Assembly (NCBI GenBank): GCA_947475845.1
Contig: CANJMO010000020.1
Location: 1-37,373 of the forward strand
Direction: 5' to 3'
Origin: Caulobacteraceae bacterium
GTDB lineage: Bacteria; Pseudomonadota; Alphaproteobacteria; Caulobacterales; Caulobacteraceae
Length of the DNA stretch: 37,373 nt
Positions 1 to 8,038 of this stretch are shown here, piece after piece. The position numbers and the translations under genes were made by a program. The notes beneath the pieces were generated by a model that was given only the letters and a program-made list of their open reading frames with translations, did no database searches and was not told the origin of the DNA. Each line of letters starts with the position of its first letter. Positions within the stretch are counted from its first letter, which is position 1.

Positions 1-474
1 GAGGAGTTCAAGAACGCCCAGACCGCCGGCGGCTACGCCAAGGAAATGAGCGCCGAGTACAAGGCCAAACAGGCGGCCCTGACTTCCGAGCACATCAAGA
101 AGCAGGACATCGTCATCACCACCGCCCTGATCCCCGGCCGCCCCGCGCCGAGGCTGGTGTCGGCCGAGCAGGTGGCGTCGATGAAGCCCGGTTCCGTGCT
201 GGTCGACCTGGCCGTCGAGCAGGGCGGCAATGTCGAGGGGGCCAAGCTTGGCGAGATCGTCCAGGCAGGGCCGGCCAAGATCGTCGGCATCGCCAACCTG
301 CCGGGCCGCATCGCGGCGGACGCCTCGGCGCTCTATTCGCGCAACCTGTTCGCCTTCGCCGGACTGCTGCTCAAGGACGGGGCCCTGGCGCCCGACCTGG
401 AAGACGAGATCCTCAAGGCCTCGCTGGTCACACACGGCGGCGCGATCGTCCACCCCGCGCTGAAGGAGGGCTGA
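1..474 (+). CDS. pntAA: NAD(P) transhydrogenase subunit alpha part 1, 3' end (partial)
   Basis: The gene enters from the left edge, so only about 157 C-terminal residues are visible. This subunit forms the NAD(H)-binding domain I of the proton-translocating transhydrogenase, which uses the proton gradient to drive hydride transfer from NADH to NADP+. The visible part carries the family's IVITTALIPGRPAPRL and VLVDLAVEQGGN segments, which belong to the alanine-dehydrogenase/PNT fold. The frame is open from base 1 and ends in TGA one base before the next ATG (476), so it is clearly co-transcribed with the following two pnt genes. The split into alpha-1 and alpha-2 is usual for alphaproteobacteria. 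Confidence 0.95.
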   Translation, partial: EEFKNAQTAGGYAKEMSAEYKAKQAALTSEHIKKQDIVITTALIPGRPAPRLVSAEQVASMKPGSVLVDLAVEQGGNVEGAKLGEIVQAGPAKIVGIANLPGRIAADASALYSRNLFAFAGLLLKDGALAPDLEDEILKASLVTHGGAIVHPALKEG

Positions 475-475
475 C

Positions 476-820
476 ATGGAAGCCGTCGATCCCACCGTCT
501 TCCGCCTGGCCATCTTCGTCCTGGCGATCTTCGTCGGCTATTATGTGGTCTGGAGCGTGACCCCGGCCCTGCACACGCCGCTGATGGCGGTGACCAACGC
601 CATCTCCTCGGTGATCATCGTCGGCGCGCTACTCGCGGCGGCCGCCCACGGCGCGGCGGGTGAAGGGATTAGCGGCTCGGTCTGGGTGTCCAAAGGCGCC
701 GGGGCCATCGCCGCGGGCCTGGCGGCGGTCAACATCTTTGGCGGCTTCCTGGTCACGCAGCGCATGCTGGCGATGTACAAGAAGAAGGTCCACGCGCCCA
801 AAGCCGGGGCCGGCAAGTGA
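476..820 (+). CDS. pntAB: NAD(P) transhydrogenase subunit alpha part 2 (membrane)
   Basis: A 114-residue membrane protein with three to four hydrophobic helices (about residues 8-27, 35-60 and 72-97), matching the short membrane subunit of three-gene transhydrogenases. It supplies part of membrane domain II, the proton channel. The segment ALHTPLMAVTNAISSVIIVG is the hallmark of this subunit. It starts one base after the stop of the preceding pnt gene, and its last bases (GTGA at 817-820) hold the GTG start of pntB, so translation of the three is probably coupled. Confidence 0.95.
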   Translation: MEAVDPTVFRLAIFVLAIFVGYYVVWSVTPALHTPLMAVTNAISSVIIVGALLAAAAHGAAGEGISGSVWVSKGAGAIAAGLAAVNIFGGFLVTQRMLAMYKKKVHAPKAGAGK

Positions 821-2247
821 ACGCCAACCTCGCCTCCATCCTCTACCTCGTCTCCGGCGTCCTGTTCATCCTGGCGCTGAGGGGGCTGTCCAGCCCCGAG
901 ACCAGCCGACTGGGCAATCGCCTGGGTATGATCGGGATGGGGCTGGCGGTGCTGACCACCCTGGTCACCCTGTTCGGCCAGGGCGCGCTGGATCCCATCA
1001 CCATCGTGCTATTGATCGTCGGCGTAGGCGCGGGGGGCACGGTCGGGGCCCTGGCGGCCAAGCGCATCGCCATGACCGACATGCCGCAGCTGGTCGCCGC
1101 CTTCCACTCTCTGGTCGGCCTGTCCGCGTGCCTGGTGGCGGTCGCCGCCATCTACACCCCCGACGCCTACGGCATCGGCAACGACGCATTCGGCGCGGCG
1201 GCGGGCATCAAGACCGAATCCCTGATCGAGCTGTCCCTCGGCGTGGCTATCGGCGCCATCACCTTCACCGGCTCGCTGATCGCCTTCGCCAAGCTCAACG
1301 GCAATATGTCGGGCGCCCCGATCCTGCTGCCCCAGCGCCACCTGCTCAACCTCGGCATCGCCGCCCTGATCGTGGTGCTGGTCGTGCTTTTGGTGATGTC
1401 GGGCGGAAACGCGCTCTGGGCCTTCTGGCTGATCTTCGCCCTGTCGCTGGCCATCGGCGTGACCCTGATCATCCCCATCGGCGGGGCCGACATGCCGGTC
1501 GTGGTGTCGATGCTCAACAGCTACTCCGGCTGGGCCGCGGCGGCGCTCGGCTTTACCCTGGAGAACACCACCCTGGTGATCACCGGGGCCCTGGTCGGCT
1601 CATCCGGTGCCATCCTCAGCTACATCATGTGCAAGGGCATGAACCGCAGCTTCATCTCGGTGATCCTCGGCGGCTTCGGCGCCACCGACGCGGCGGCGGG
1701 CGGCGGCGGCACGGTCGAGACGCGGCCGGTGAAGCAGGGCTCGGCGGACGACGCGGCCTTCATCATGAAGAACGCCTCCAAGGTGATCATCGTGCCCGGC
1801 TACGGCATGGCGGTGGCCCAAGCCCAGCATGCCTTGCGCGAGATGGCCGACCGGCTGAAGGCCGAGGGCGTCGAGGTCAAATACGCCATCCACCCGGTGG
1901 CGGGCCGCATGCCCGGGCACATGAACGTGCTCTTGGCCGAAGCCAACGTCCCCTACGACGAGGTGTTTGAGCTGGAGGACATCAACTCGGAATTCTCCAC
2001 CGCAGACGTCGCCTTCGTCATCGGCGCCAACGACGTCACCAACCCGTCGGCCAAGACCGATCCGTCCAGCCCGATCTTCGGCATGCCGATCCTGGACGTA
2101 GAGAAGGCGCGCACCGTGCTGTTCATCAAGCGCGGCATGGGCTCGGGCTACGCCGGGGTCGAGAACGAGCTGTTCTTCCGCGACAACACCATGATGCTGT
2201 TCGGCGACGCCAAGAAGATGGTCGAAGGGATTTTGAAGTCGCTCTGA
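817..2247 (+). CDS. pntB: NAD(P) transhydrogenase subunit beta
   Basis: A 476-residue subunit with about eight to nine membrane helices in the first 280 residues (membrane domain II) followed by the soluble NADP(H)-binding domain III. Domain III shows the GYGMAVAQAQ fingerprint near residue 325, the HPVAGRMPGHMNVLLAEA segment and the IGANDVTNPSA loop, all typical of PntB. The start is GTG at 817, overlapping the TGA of the preceding gene in the sequence GTGA. With its two upstream partners it makes NADPH at the cytoplasmic membrane. Length and motifs are normal for the family. Confidence 0.97.
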   Translation: MNANLASILYLVSGVLFILALRGLSSPETSRLGNRLGMIGMGLAVLTTLVTLFGQGALDPITIVLLIVGVGAGGTVGALAAKRIAMTDMPQLVAAFHSLVGLSACLVAVAAIYTPDAYGIGNDAFGAAAGIKTESLIELSLGVAIGAITFTGSLIAFAKLNGNMSGAPILLPQRHLLNLGIAALIVVLVVLLVMSGGNALWAFWLIFALSLAIGVTLIIPIGGADMPVVVSMLNSYSGWAAAALGFTLENTTLVITGALVGSSGAILSYIMCKGMNRSFISVILGGFGATDAAAGGGGTVETRPVKQGSADDAAFIMKNASKVIIVPGYGMAVAQAQHALREMADRLKAEGVEVKYAIHPVAGRMPGHMNVLLAEANVPYDEVFELEDINSEFSTADVAFVIGANDVTNPSAKTDPSSPIFGMPILDVEKARTVLFIKRGMGSGYAGVENELFFRDNTMMLFGDAKKMVEGILKSL

Positions 2248-2266
2248 CTTCCCGCTAAATCGACAA

Positions 2267-3232
2267 ATGACACCCGCCCGCCTGCTTGCGACATTCGGCC
2301 GTATCATCGCCGGCCTATTGGTCTGCCTCCTGGCCTACATCGCCGTGGGAGGCGCCATGATCGCTGCAGCAGGTCCCATGTCCCAGCGCGGACAGATGAT
2401 CGACGTCGGCGGACGGCGCATGCGCATCATCTGCGCCGGACCGCCCGAAGCCCGCCCGGTGGTGATCTTCGAAAGCGGCGCGTTCGGCTCCGGCGCCGAC
2501 TTCGCCGTGGTGCAGGACAAGCTGACGGCAAAGGGCATGCGCTCGTGCGCCTATGACCGGGCCGGCATGGGCCTGTCGGACCCCAGTCCCGAGCCCCGTG
2601 ACGGCATCGCCATCGCCTCCGACCTGGAAAAGCTGTTGAAGGCCGCCGATGTCCCCGGCCCCTATGTCATGGTCGGCCACTCAATGGCGGGCCTGCGCCT
2701 GCGTGAGTTCGCCGGGCGCAATCCGGACAAGGTAGCCGGCGTGGTGCTGGTCGACGCGGCGACGCCCGAGGCCCTGACCGACGGCCAGACCCGCAAGTTC
2801 GTCACCCGCTTTGCCGGGGCCAGCAAATGGGCCGCCTTCGCCGCCTCGATCGGCACGCTATCGGGCACCGGGCTCGGCAACAAGATCGGCCTGTACGGCG
2901 AGGCGGAAAAAGAGAAGCGGCGGTTCTTCGCCAGTGGCCGGCACAACCGCACCGCCTCCGCCGAGGTTGGGATGTGGCCCCAGGCCTCGGATCAGGCCGC
3001 CGCCACCCCGCCGTTCGCCCCCGACGTGCCGGTGGCGGTGATCACCGCCGGCGCCCTGGCCGACTGGAACGGCGCGCGCAAGGCGATGCAATCAGCGCCG
3101 GCCGATCATGCCGCCCACGGCTACATCGACCATGTGGCGGGCGCGCAGCACAACACCCTGCTGGGGCCAGTCTACGCGGACCACATCGTCAAGGGCGTGG
3201 ATTTCGTCCTGGCCAACCTGGCCAAGCGCTAG
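2267..3232 (+). CDS. alpha/beta hydrolase, membrane-anchored
   Basis: A 321-residue protein of the alpha/beta hydrolase fold. The nucleophile elbow GHSMAG lies at residues 137-142, giving a probable catalytic Ser139, and a probable catalytic His sits in GAQHNTLLGP near the C-terminus. A hydrophobic segment at about residues 12-37 looks like an uncleaved signal anchor, so the catalytic domain would face the periplasm. The YDRAGMGLSDPSP segment is typical of haloperoxidase/epoxide-hydrolase-like members. It begins 19 bases after pntB on the same strand and may be read through from that operon. Substrate cannot be told from sequence. Confidence 0.85.
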   Translation: MTPARLLATFGRIIAGLLVCLLAYIAVGGAMIAAAGPMSQRGQMIDVGGRRMRIICAGPPEARPVVIFESGAFGSGADFAVVQDKLTAKGMRSCAYDRAGMGLSDPSPEPRDGIAIASDLEKLLKAADVPGPYVMVGHSMAGLRLREFAGRNPDKVAGVVLVDAATPEALTDGQTRKFVTRFAGASKWAAFAASIGTLSGTGLGNKIGLYGEAEKEKRRFFASGRHNRTASAEVGMWPQASDQAAATPPFAPDVPVAVITAGALADWNGARKAMQSAPADHAAHGYIDHVAGAQHNTLLGPVYADHIVKGVDFVLANLAKR

Positions 3233-3241
3233 GAGAACGCG

Positions 3242-3270
3242 CGCTCAAGCAGCGCGCAGCGCGGTAGCGC
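3242..3270 (+). repeat. Shortened copy of the dispersed repeat found in tandem at 35091-35216
   Basis: Ten bases after the hydrolase stop, the sequence cgctcaagcagcg ... cggtagcgc repeats the two outer blocks of the 44-bp unit seen three times beside cpdR at 35091-35216. Here the 12-base middle block is replaced by 7 bases. Both places lie just outside the 3' end of a gene. The match of 13 plus 9 bases with conserved order, in the same orientation, is more than expected by chance. Confidence 0.6.
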
Positions 3271-3286
3271 AAAAGGGACTCAAACG

Positions 3287-3315
3287 ACAAAAGCCGCGCA
3301 GGGCCCGCGCGGCTT
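3287..3315 (-). terminator. Rho-independent terminator of rpsU
   Basis: Read on the minus strand, aagccgcgc (3315-3307) pairs perfectly with gcgcggctt (3299-3291), with a 7-base loop, and is followed by a short T run (TTTT at about 3292-3289 including stem end). It lies 31 bases beyond the rpsU stop. Confidence 0.75.
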
Positions 3316-3345
3316 CATCGTAGTCCAGACCTTGGGAAAAGGCCT

Positions 3346-3582
3346 TTAGGGGCGCGCCGGCTTCTTCGGAGCGGCGATCAAGCCTTCGCGCTGCATGCGC
3401 TTGCGGGCCAGCTTGCGGGCGCGGCGGATAGCTTCGGCCTTTTGACGGGCGCGCTTTTCCGACGGCTTTTCGTAGTGCACGTGGCGCTTCATCTCGCGGA
3501 ACGAGCCTTCGCGCTGCATCTTCTTCTTCAGGGCCTTGAGGGCCTGGTCGACGTTGTTGTCGCGGACAAAAATCTGGACGAT
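3346..3582 (-). CDS. rpsU: 30S ribosomal protein S21, apparent ATC start
   Basis: A 78-residue, very basic protein matching S21 of the small ribosomal subunit: [20 protein letters not shown] at the N-terminus and repeated Arg/Lys-rich helices after it. S21 of this lineage normally begins Met-Val-Gln-Ile-Phe. Here the codon in the Met position is ATC (3582-3580), preceded by a perfect AGGAGG eight bases upstream. The nearest in-frame canonical starts are ATG at 3642 and GTG at 3660; they would add 20 or 26 residues unlike S21, and neither has as good a ribosome site. ATC initiation is therefore the best reading, though a base error cannot be excluded. A terminator follows at 3287-3315. Confidence 0.88.
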   Translation of the reverse strand: MVQIFVRDNNVDQALKALKKKMQREGSFREMKRHVHYEKPSEKRARQKAEAIRRARKLARKRMQREGLIAAPKKPARP

Positions 3583-3771
3583 GACTAGGCCCTCCTGGGT
3601 TCGCGGCGCCGATTTCCCATTGGCGAGCGAACAACGATGCATAACCCGGTGGTTCCCCACCGTGCTTAGGGGCGGGCTTATGCCAGAGCGATTGGCAAAT
3701 GTCCACGACCCAAGACGCTGATTAGACTCGCAAACATGGCGGGTTGTGGCGGGCCGGGTTATCCTTGGACC

Positions 3772-4425
3772 ATGAGCGCCGCCGCCACCACATCCGACTG
3801 GGTCGAAACTGCAGAACAGCGCCTGTTGGACGCGGCCTTGCTGCTCGCCCCGACCCTAGGCTGGAGCGCCGAGACCGTACGCCTTGCCGCCCGCGACGCA
3901 GGCCTTCTAGAGGCCGACGCCGAACTCCTGCTGCCCAATGGACCGCGCGACCTTGCCGCTCTGCTGTCGCGCCGGCACGATCGCGCGGCGATGCAGGCGC
4001 TGGTCGACGTCGATCCGCGCAGCCTGAAGATCCGTGAGCGCATCCGCCGCGCCGTCCTGGCCCGGGTCGACGCCGTGGCCGCCGACGAGGCCGCCGCGCG
4101 CCGTCTGCTGGGCTTCCTGGCCCTGCCGTCCAACCTCCCTCTAGCCGGACGGCTGCTGTGGGAAAGCGCCGACCTTATCTGGCGCTGGGCGGGCGATGTC
4201 GCCACCGATGAGAATCACTATTCCAAGCGGGCGATTCTGACCGGGGTGCTGGGCCCGGCCATCGCCCTGCGCCTGTCCAGCGGCCCTGCCGCCGCCGAGC
4301 AATATGTGTTTGATCGCATCGACAACGTGATGGCCTTCGAGAAGTGGAAGGCCGGCCTGCCCAAGAGCGACGCCGGCGCGCAGATCGCCGGGCTGCTGGG
4401 CAAGCTGCGCTACGCCGCGCGCTAG
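3772..4425 (+). CDS. COQ9 family ubiquinone biosynthesis protein
   Basis: A protein of 217 residues when started at ATG 3772 ([10 protein letters not shown]); an ATG at 3736 would add 12 residues unlike the family. COQ9 proteins have a TetR-like helical fold, bind lipid and present quinone intermediates to COQ7-type hydroxylases. Family marks are [11 protein letters not shown] in the middle and the C-terminal block [17 protein letters not shown] followed by AILTGVLG. The stop codon overlaps that of the converging purK in a shared CTAG (4422-4425). UbiX, another enzyme of the same pathway, lies 4 kb to the right. Confidence 0.9.
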   Translation: MSAAATTSDWVETAEQRLLDAALLLAPTLGWSAETVRLAARDAGLLEADAELLLPNGPRDLAALLSRRHDRAAMQALVDVDPRSLKIRERIRRAVLARVDAVAADEAAARRLLGFLALPSNLPLAGRLLWESADLIWRWAGDVATDENHYSKRAILTGVLGPAIALRLSSGPAAAEQYVFDRIDNVMAFEKWKAGLPKSDAGAQIAGLLGKLRYAAR

Positions 4426-5507
4426 ACCAGCGGCGTCAACCGATTGACGTGGCCCATCTTGCGGCCGGGACGGGCCTCGCGTTTGCCGTAGAGCCAGACG
4501 CGGGCGTTGGGCTCAGAGGCCAGGGCTTGCCAGTCGTCGGCTTCGTCGCCGAGCAGGTTGGTCATCTCGACCTGGGCCAGGGCGTCGGTCTTGCCCAGCG
4601 GCCAGCCGGCGATGGCGCGGACATGCTGCTCGAACTGATCGACCTCGCAGCCGTCCAGGGTCCAGTGGCCGGAGTTGTGCACCCGGGGCGCGAACTCGTT
4701 GACCAGCAGATCGCCGTTCGCAAGCTCGAACAGCTCGACACCGATCACCCCGACGTAATCCAGCGCATCGAGAGCGCCGCGGGCGATGGCGACGGCCTGT
4801 TCGCGCGTCGATTCGCTGGCTTCGGCGGGGGCGACGGTGCGGCGCAGGACCCCGTCCTCGTGCCAGTTCTCGCCAAGCGGATAGCAGGCGATCTCGCCGG
4901 TGCGGCCGCGCGCGGCGATCACCGACAGCTCGCGCACGAACGGCACTCGCGCCTCCAGGATGGCCGGCTTGGCCCCGATGCGCTGGAAGGCGGCGTCGGC
5001 GTCGGAGGCGCCTTCGACCCAGGTCTGGCCCTTGCCGTCATAGCCTTCGCGGCGGGTCTTCAGCAGGCCGCGCCCGCCCATCCGGCTTAGGCCCGAAACG
5101 ATGTCGCCAGGACCGGCGACGGCATAGAAATCGGCGGTCTCGATGCCGTTCTCGCGGAAGAAGTCCTTCTCGCTGACCCGGTCCTGGGCCACCGCCAACG
5201 GCTGGCGGCCCGGCGCGGCTAAGGCGCCCAGGGTCTTCAGCTGGTGGAGCACGGCGGCCGGGACATTCTCGAACTCGAAGGTGACCACATCGCAGGTCGC
5301 CGCCAGCGTCTTCAATGCCTCGGGGTCGTCATAGGGCGCCACGAGGGTGCGCGCGGCCACGCGCGAGGCGGGGGAGTCGGGTTCCGGCTCGAGCACGGTG
5401 ACGTCGAAACCCAGACGGCCGGCGGCCAGGGTCAGCATGCGGCCAAGCTGACCACCACCGAGCACGCCGATCATCGAGCCCGGCTTCAGGGGAAAACGCT
5501 GCGCCAT
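4422..5507 (-). CDS. purK: 5-(carboxyamino)imidazole ribonucleotide synthase
   Basis: A 361-residue ATP-grasp enzyme that carboxylates aminoimidazole ribonucleotide with ATP and bicarbonate, the first of two steps replacing the single eukaryotic AIR carboxylase. The N-terminal nucleotide-binding turn is GVLGGGQLGRM (about residues 14-24). The ATP-grasp core contains LLKTRREGYDGKGQ and the metal site VELFELANGDLLVNEFAPR, followed by HNSGHWT. The ATG at 5507 overlaps the TGA of purE by one base (TGATG), so the two are co-translated. Length is normal. Confidence 0.97.
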   Translation of the reverse strand: MAQRFPLKPGSMIGVLGGGQLGRMLTLAAGRLGFDVTVLEPEPDSPASRVAARTLVAPYDDPEALKTLAATCDVVTFEFENVPAAVLHQLKTLGALAAPGRQPLAVAQDRVSEKDFFRENGIETADFYAVAGPGDIVSGLSRMGGRGLLKTRREGYDGKGQTWVEGASDADAAFQRIGAKPAILEARVPFVRELSVIAARGRTGEIACYPLGENWHEDGVLRRTVAPAEASESTREQAVAIARGALDALDYVGVIGVELFELANGDLLVNEFAPRVHNSGHWTLDGCEVDQFEQHVRAIAGWPLGKTDALAQVEMTNLLGDEADDWQALASEPNARVWLYGKREARPGRKMGHVNRLTPLV

Positions 5508-6004
5508 CAGACGGTGGGGTCTTCCACGGTTTCCAGGACCGACGCGGTAAGGTCGGCGCGCCAGGCGGCTAGGCGCTCGGCCAAGGCAGGATCGGACAGG
5601 GCGAGGATCTGGGCCGCCAGCAGGCCGGCGTTCTTCGCCCCCGGCAGACCGACCGCGAGAGTAGCGACCGGCACCCCGGCGGGCATTTGCACGATCGACA
5701 GCAAGCTATCCATGCCCTTCATGGCGTCGGACATCACCGGCACGCCCAGCACTGGCAGTTGGGTCAGGCTGGCCGTCATGCCCGGCAGATGCGCGGCGCC
5801 CCCGGCGCCGGCGATGATCACCTTGAAGCCCGCGGCCTTGGCGCCCTTGGCGAAGGCGTAGAGGCGCTCGGGGGTGCGATGCGCCGAGATGATCTTGGCC
5901 TCATAGGCTACGCCCAGGGCGTCGAGATTGTCGGCGGCGCCCTTCAGCGTCGGCCAGTCCGAACGGCTGCCCATGATGATGGCGACCGGCGCTTTAGCGC
6001 CCAT
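5507..6004 (-). CDS. purE: 5-(carboxyamino)imidazole ribonucleotide mutase
   Basis: A 165-residue class I PurE, which moves the carboxylate of N5-CAIR to C4 in purine synthesis. Residues 12-17 (GSRSDW), His42 in SAHRTPERL and the glycine-rich [12 protein letters not shown] at 65-76 form the known active site. I chose ATG 6004 (MGAKAPVAI) because it has AGGGGAG upstream at good spacing and gives the usual N-terminus; an upstream GTG at 6058 would add 18 residues unlike PurE. First gene of the purE-purK pair. Confidence 0.96.
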   Translation of the reverse strand: MGAKAPVAIIMGSRSDWPTLKGAADNLDALGVAYEAKIISAHRTPERLYAFAKGAKAAGFKVIIAGAGGAAHLPGMTASLTQLPVLGVPVMSDAMKGMDSLLSIVQMPAGVPVATLAVGLPGAKNAGLLAAQILALSDPALAERLAAWRADLTASVLETVEDPTV

Positions 6005-6122
6005 GGCGGTGCTCCCCTGGAAGGGCGCGGAGTATAGGCGCCCGCGCTGCGCCCGCAAGGCGGTCCGGGCCGCGGCGTTACGCCCATTTCAAGACGGTGC
6101 TTCCCTGATAAGCTTAGGCGGT

Positions 6123-6728
6123 ATGCCCAAGTCCGACGCCCGCTCCCCCGTCGCTGCCGCCCCGGACTCCGAACGCCTTCGCTTGACCGCGGAAATGGAG
6201 CTGCTGCGCGAGCAGGTCGCGCGGCTGACCAAGCGGCTGGCCGAGGCCGAACGACTAGCCGACCGCGACGTCCTGACCCCCCTGCTGAACCGGCGCGCTT
6301 TCCTGCGCGAGGTCGAGCGCGCCATCGCCATCGCACGCCGCTACAAGGCGCCGGCCAGCGTCATCTTTCTCGATCTGAACGGATTCAAGGACGTCAACGA
6401 CCGCTATGGCCATGCCGCGGGCGACGCGGTGTTGGTGGCGGTGGCCGAGCGGCTGCTGGCGGCGGTGCGGGCCGAAGACGTAGTCGGTCGGATCGGCGGC
6501 GACGAGTTCGCGGTGCTGCTGCAACGGGCCGACGCTCACGCCGCCAGCCTCAAGGCCTGGACCCTTCGCGAAGGCATCGCCACCGAGCCGGTCGTCTTCC
6601 ACAGCCAGCAGATCACCGTGGGCGTCGCCTATGGCGTGCGTGAGATCAGCGGCGCGGATTCTGCGGAACAGGCGATAGCCGAGGCCGACGCCAACATGTA
6701 CCTGCGCAAACCCAGCCGGGAGCGCTAG
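6123..6728 (+). CDS. GGDEF diguanylate cyclase
   Basis: A 201-residue protein made of an N-terminal coiled coil (about residues 18-46) and one GGDEF domain. It should make cyclic di-GMP from two GTP. The active-site motif GGDEF is intact at 125-129, and RAED at 116-119 sits five residues before it, exactly the spacing of the RxxD product-inhibition site. The segment DLNGFKDVNDRYGHAAGD is also canonical. There is no membrane segment or sensor domain, so dimerisation through the coil may control it. Start ATG 6123 was chosen over upstream starts that would run across the purE promoter region. The stop overlaps the converging GNAT remnant in a shared CTAG. Confidence 0.93.
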   Translation: MPKSDARSPVAAAPDSERLRLTAEMELLREQVARLTKRLAEAERLADRDVLTPLLNRRAFLREVERAIAIARRYKAPASVIFLDLNGFKDVNDRYGHAAGDAVLVAVAERLLAAVRAEDVVGRIGGDEFAVLLQRADAHAASLKAWTLREGIATEPVVFHSQQITVGVAYGVREISGADSAEQAIAEADANMYLRKPSRER

Positions 6729-7310
6729 GGCGCGCGCCGATAGCGGTAGCGGTAGAATTCCCGGTCGAAGCGGAGGCGGCGGTAGACCGACTGGGCCACG
6801 TGGTTGTCGGCCTGGACCTGCAGCCCGGCGGCGATCGCGCCGCGCCGCGCGCCCCACGCCATCAACGCCCCGACGCAGGCCGCCGCCGCCCGCCAGGGTC
6901 CGGCCGTTGATGCGATTGCTGGCCGCCAGCCACTCGGTCGAGGGAGCGTTATCTAGCTCGACGGCTTCGCGCGCCGGGGCGTGTGACAGGGCAGCGGTCA
7001 GGGTAAGGCTCTCGCCTTCGGCGCCATAGCCGCGCGCGGTCAGCAAAGCCTCGGACTGGCCATCGAGGTAGGAGGGAACGCGGATGAAGGCCGGCTGGCC
7101 CGCCCGGCGGTAGGCGTCTTCGATCGCCTCTATCACCTCGGGGGTCAGCGCCGCGCGCGGATGATCGGGGTTGGCGGAGTTGCTGCGGCGGGAGACGCCG
7201 CCACCGAACTTCAACGTCCAGTCGCCGATCGTCCGAGTTTCGAGCGACGGCCAGGCGGCGCTGAACGCCCTTTCCAGGCTCTGGGCCAAGTCGAGGTCGC
7301 GCGGCGTCAG
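6725..7310 (-). pseudogene. GNAT family N-acetyltransferase, frameshifted
   Basis: Two adjacent frames together spell a full GNAT protein. The first runs from about 7310 to LAASNRINGRTLAGG near 6890. The second continues with ACVGALMAWGARRGAIAAG, LQVQADNHVAQSVYRRL and FDREFYRYRYR, ending at TAG 6725. LQVQADNHVAQSVY is the acetyl-CoA-binding/C-terminal signature of GNAT enzymes. Removing one C from the CCC at 6889-6891 (+ strand) restores a single frame with an alanine run. The likely start is CTG at 7310, overlapping the TGA of the upstream DUF465 gene as CTGA; no ATG or GTG fits. It is either a real inactivating frameshift in a repeat of GGC/GCG or a sequencing error. Substrate unknown. Confidence 0.8.
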
Positions 7311-7528
7311 GCGATGATGTCCGGGGTTAGCTGATCTTCCAACTGCTTGAGCTCGTCGCGCAGGCCGAGCTTCTTCTTCTTCAGCCGGGCGATCTGAATC
7401 TGGTCGGGGCGGGCGCCCTGCTCCAGGGCGTGGACGGCGTCGTCGAGATCCTGGTGTTCCTGACGGAGCTTGGCGATACGCACGCGCAACACGACCATGG
7501 CTTCCGCCGAAAGATCGTCGTCGTTCAT
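7307..7528 (-). CDS. DUF465 (YdcH/SlyX-like) coiled-coil protein
   Basis: A 73-residue protein, nearly all helical, with charged heptads and the family core DQIQIARLKKKKLGLRDELKQ. DUF465 proteins are small alphaproteobacterial coiled-coil proteins of unknown function. ATG 7528 is the obvious start (MNDDDLSAEA). It lies between the TIGR02444 gene (51 bases upstream) and the GNAT remnant, which overlaps its stop. A second DUF465 gene sits at 8775-8969 on the other strand. Confidence 0.85.
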   Translation of the reverse strand: MNDDDLSAEAMVVLRVRIAKLRQEHQDLDDAVHALEQGARPDQIQIARLKKKKLGLRDELKQLEDQLTPDIIA

Positions 7529-7576
7529 GCGAATGACGCTCCCTGTGCGACGCCCCAAGACGCGCCGCCAATACAC

Positions 7577-8038
7577 CTAATCGAGGGCGCCCGCCAGACG
7601 GCGAAGGGCGGATTCGGGGGCGGCGGAGGTCCAGGCGGCGGCGGCGGCTTCCAGGGCCTCCGGCAGGGGACGCGGGACGCCGGCGGGCTCGGATGCGATC
7701 GGCTCCAGAGCCCGCATCAGCATCTCCTCGGCGCGCAGTTCCAGCGCCTTTACCTCTCCGCGCAGCTGCTCGCGCGCCGTGTCGGCGATCCCGGCGAGAG
7801 CCGGTTTCAAGCCGCGCCGCGCCTGCCTCAGAGGGCTGACGGCCGCCGCCTCCCAGCAGGCGGCGAGAGAGGCGGCTTGCGCCAGGGCGCCCGGCGGCAG
7901 CGCCAAGCCTTCCCGCGCCGTCCAGGCGGCCCACAGCAGGTAAGGGATCGACTGACCATGGCGGTCCTGCAGCGCCAGGCATGCCTCCTGGACGCCCGGG
8001 CGGGCGTAGGCGTGCAGGGCCCAGGGCCACAGCTTCAT
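7577..8038 (-). CDS. TIGR02444 family protein (DUF2390-like)
   Basis: A 153-residue protein starting MKLWPWALHAYARPGVQEAC, with QDRHGQSIPYLLWAAWTA following, which matches the small TIGR02444/DUF2390 family. No biochemical function is known to me. The rest is alanine-rich and helical. ATG 8038 overlaps the ubiX stop as ATGA, so it is translated with ubiX. I see no membrane segment or metal site. Confidence 0.82.
   Translation of the reverse strand: MKLWPWALHAYARPGVQEACLALQDRHGQSIPYLLWAAWTAREGLALPPGALAQAASLAACWEAAAVSPLRQARRGLKPALAGIADTAREQLRGEVKALELRAEEMLMRALEPIASEPAGVPRPLPEALEAAAAAWTSAAPESALRRLAGALD

Noticed and set aside
660-1970. 436-codon open frame on the plus strand
   Set aside because: Lies in an alternative frame of pntB with Arg/His/Gly-rich text.
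3583-3660. Upstream ATG or GTG starts for rpsU
   Set aside because: They would add 20-26 residues that do not resemble S21, and the perfect AGGAGG lies downstream of them, just before the ATC codon.
6255-8030. 591-codon open frame on the minus strand
   Set aside because: It runs through ubiX-linked TIGR02444 and DUF465 genes in another frame; only its middle part (the GNAT N-terminal half) is real. The rest is Arg/Gly-rich shadow text of GC-rich DNA.
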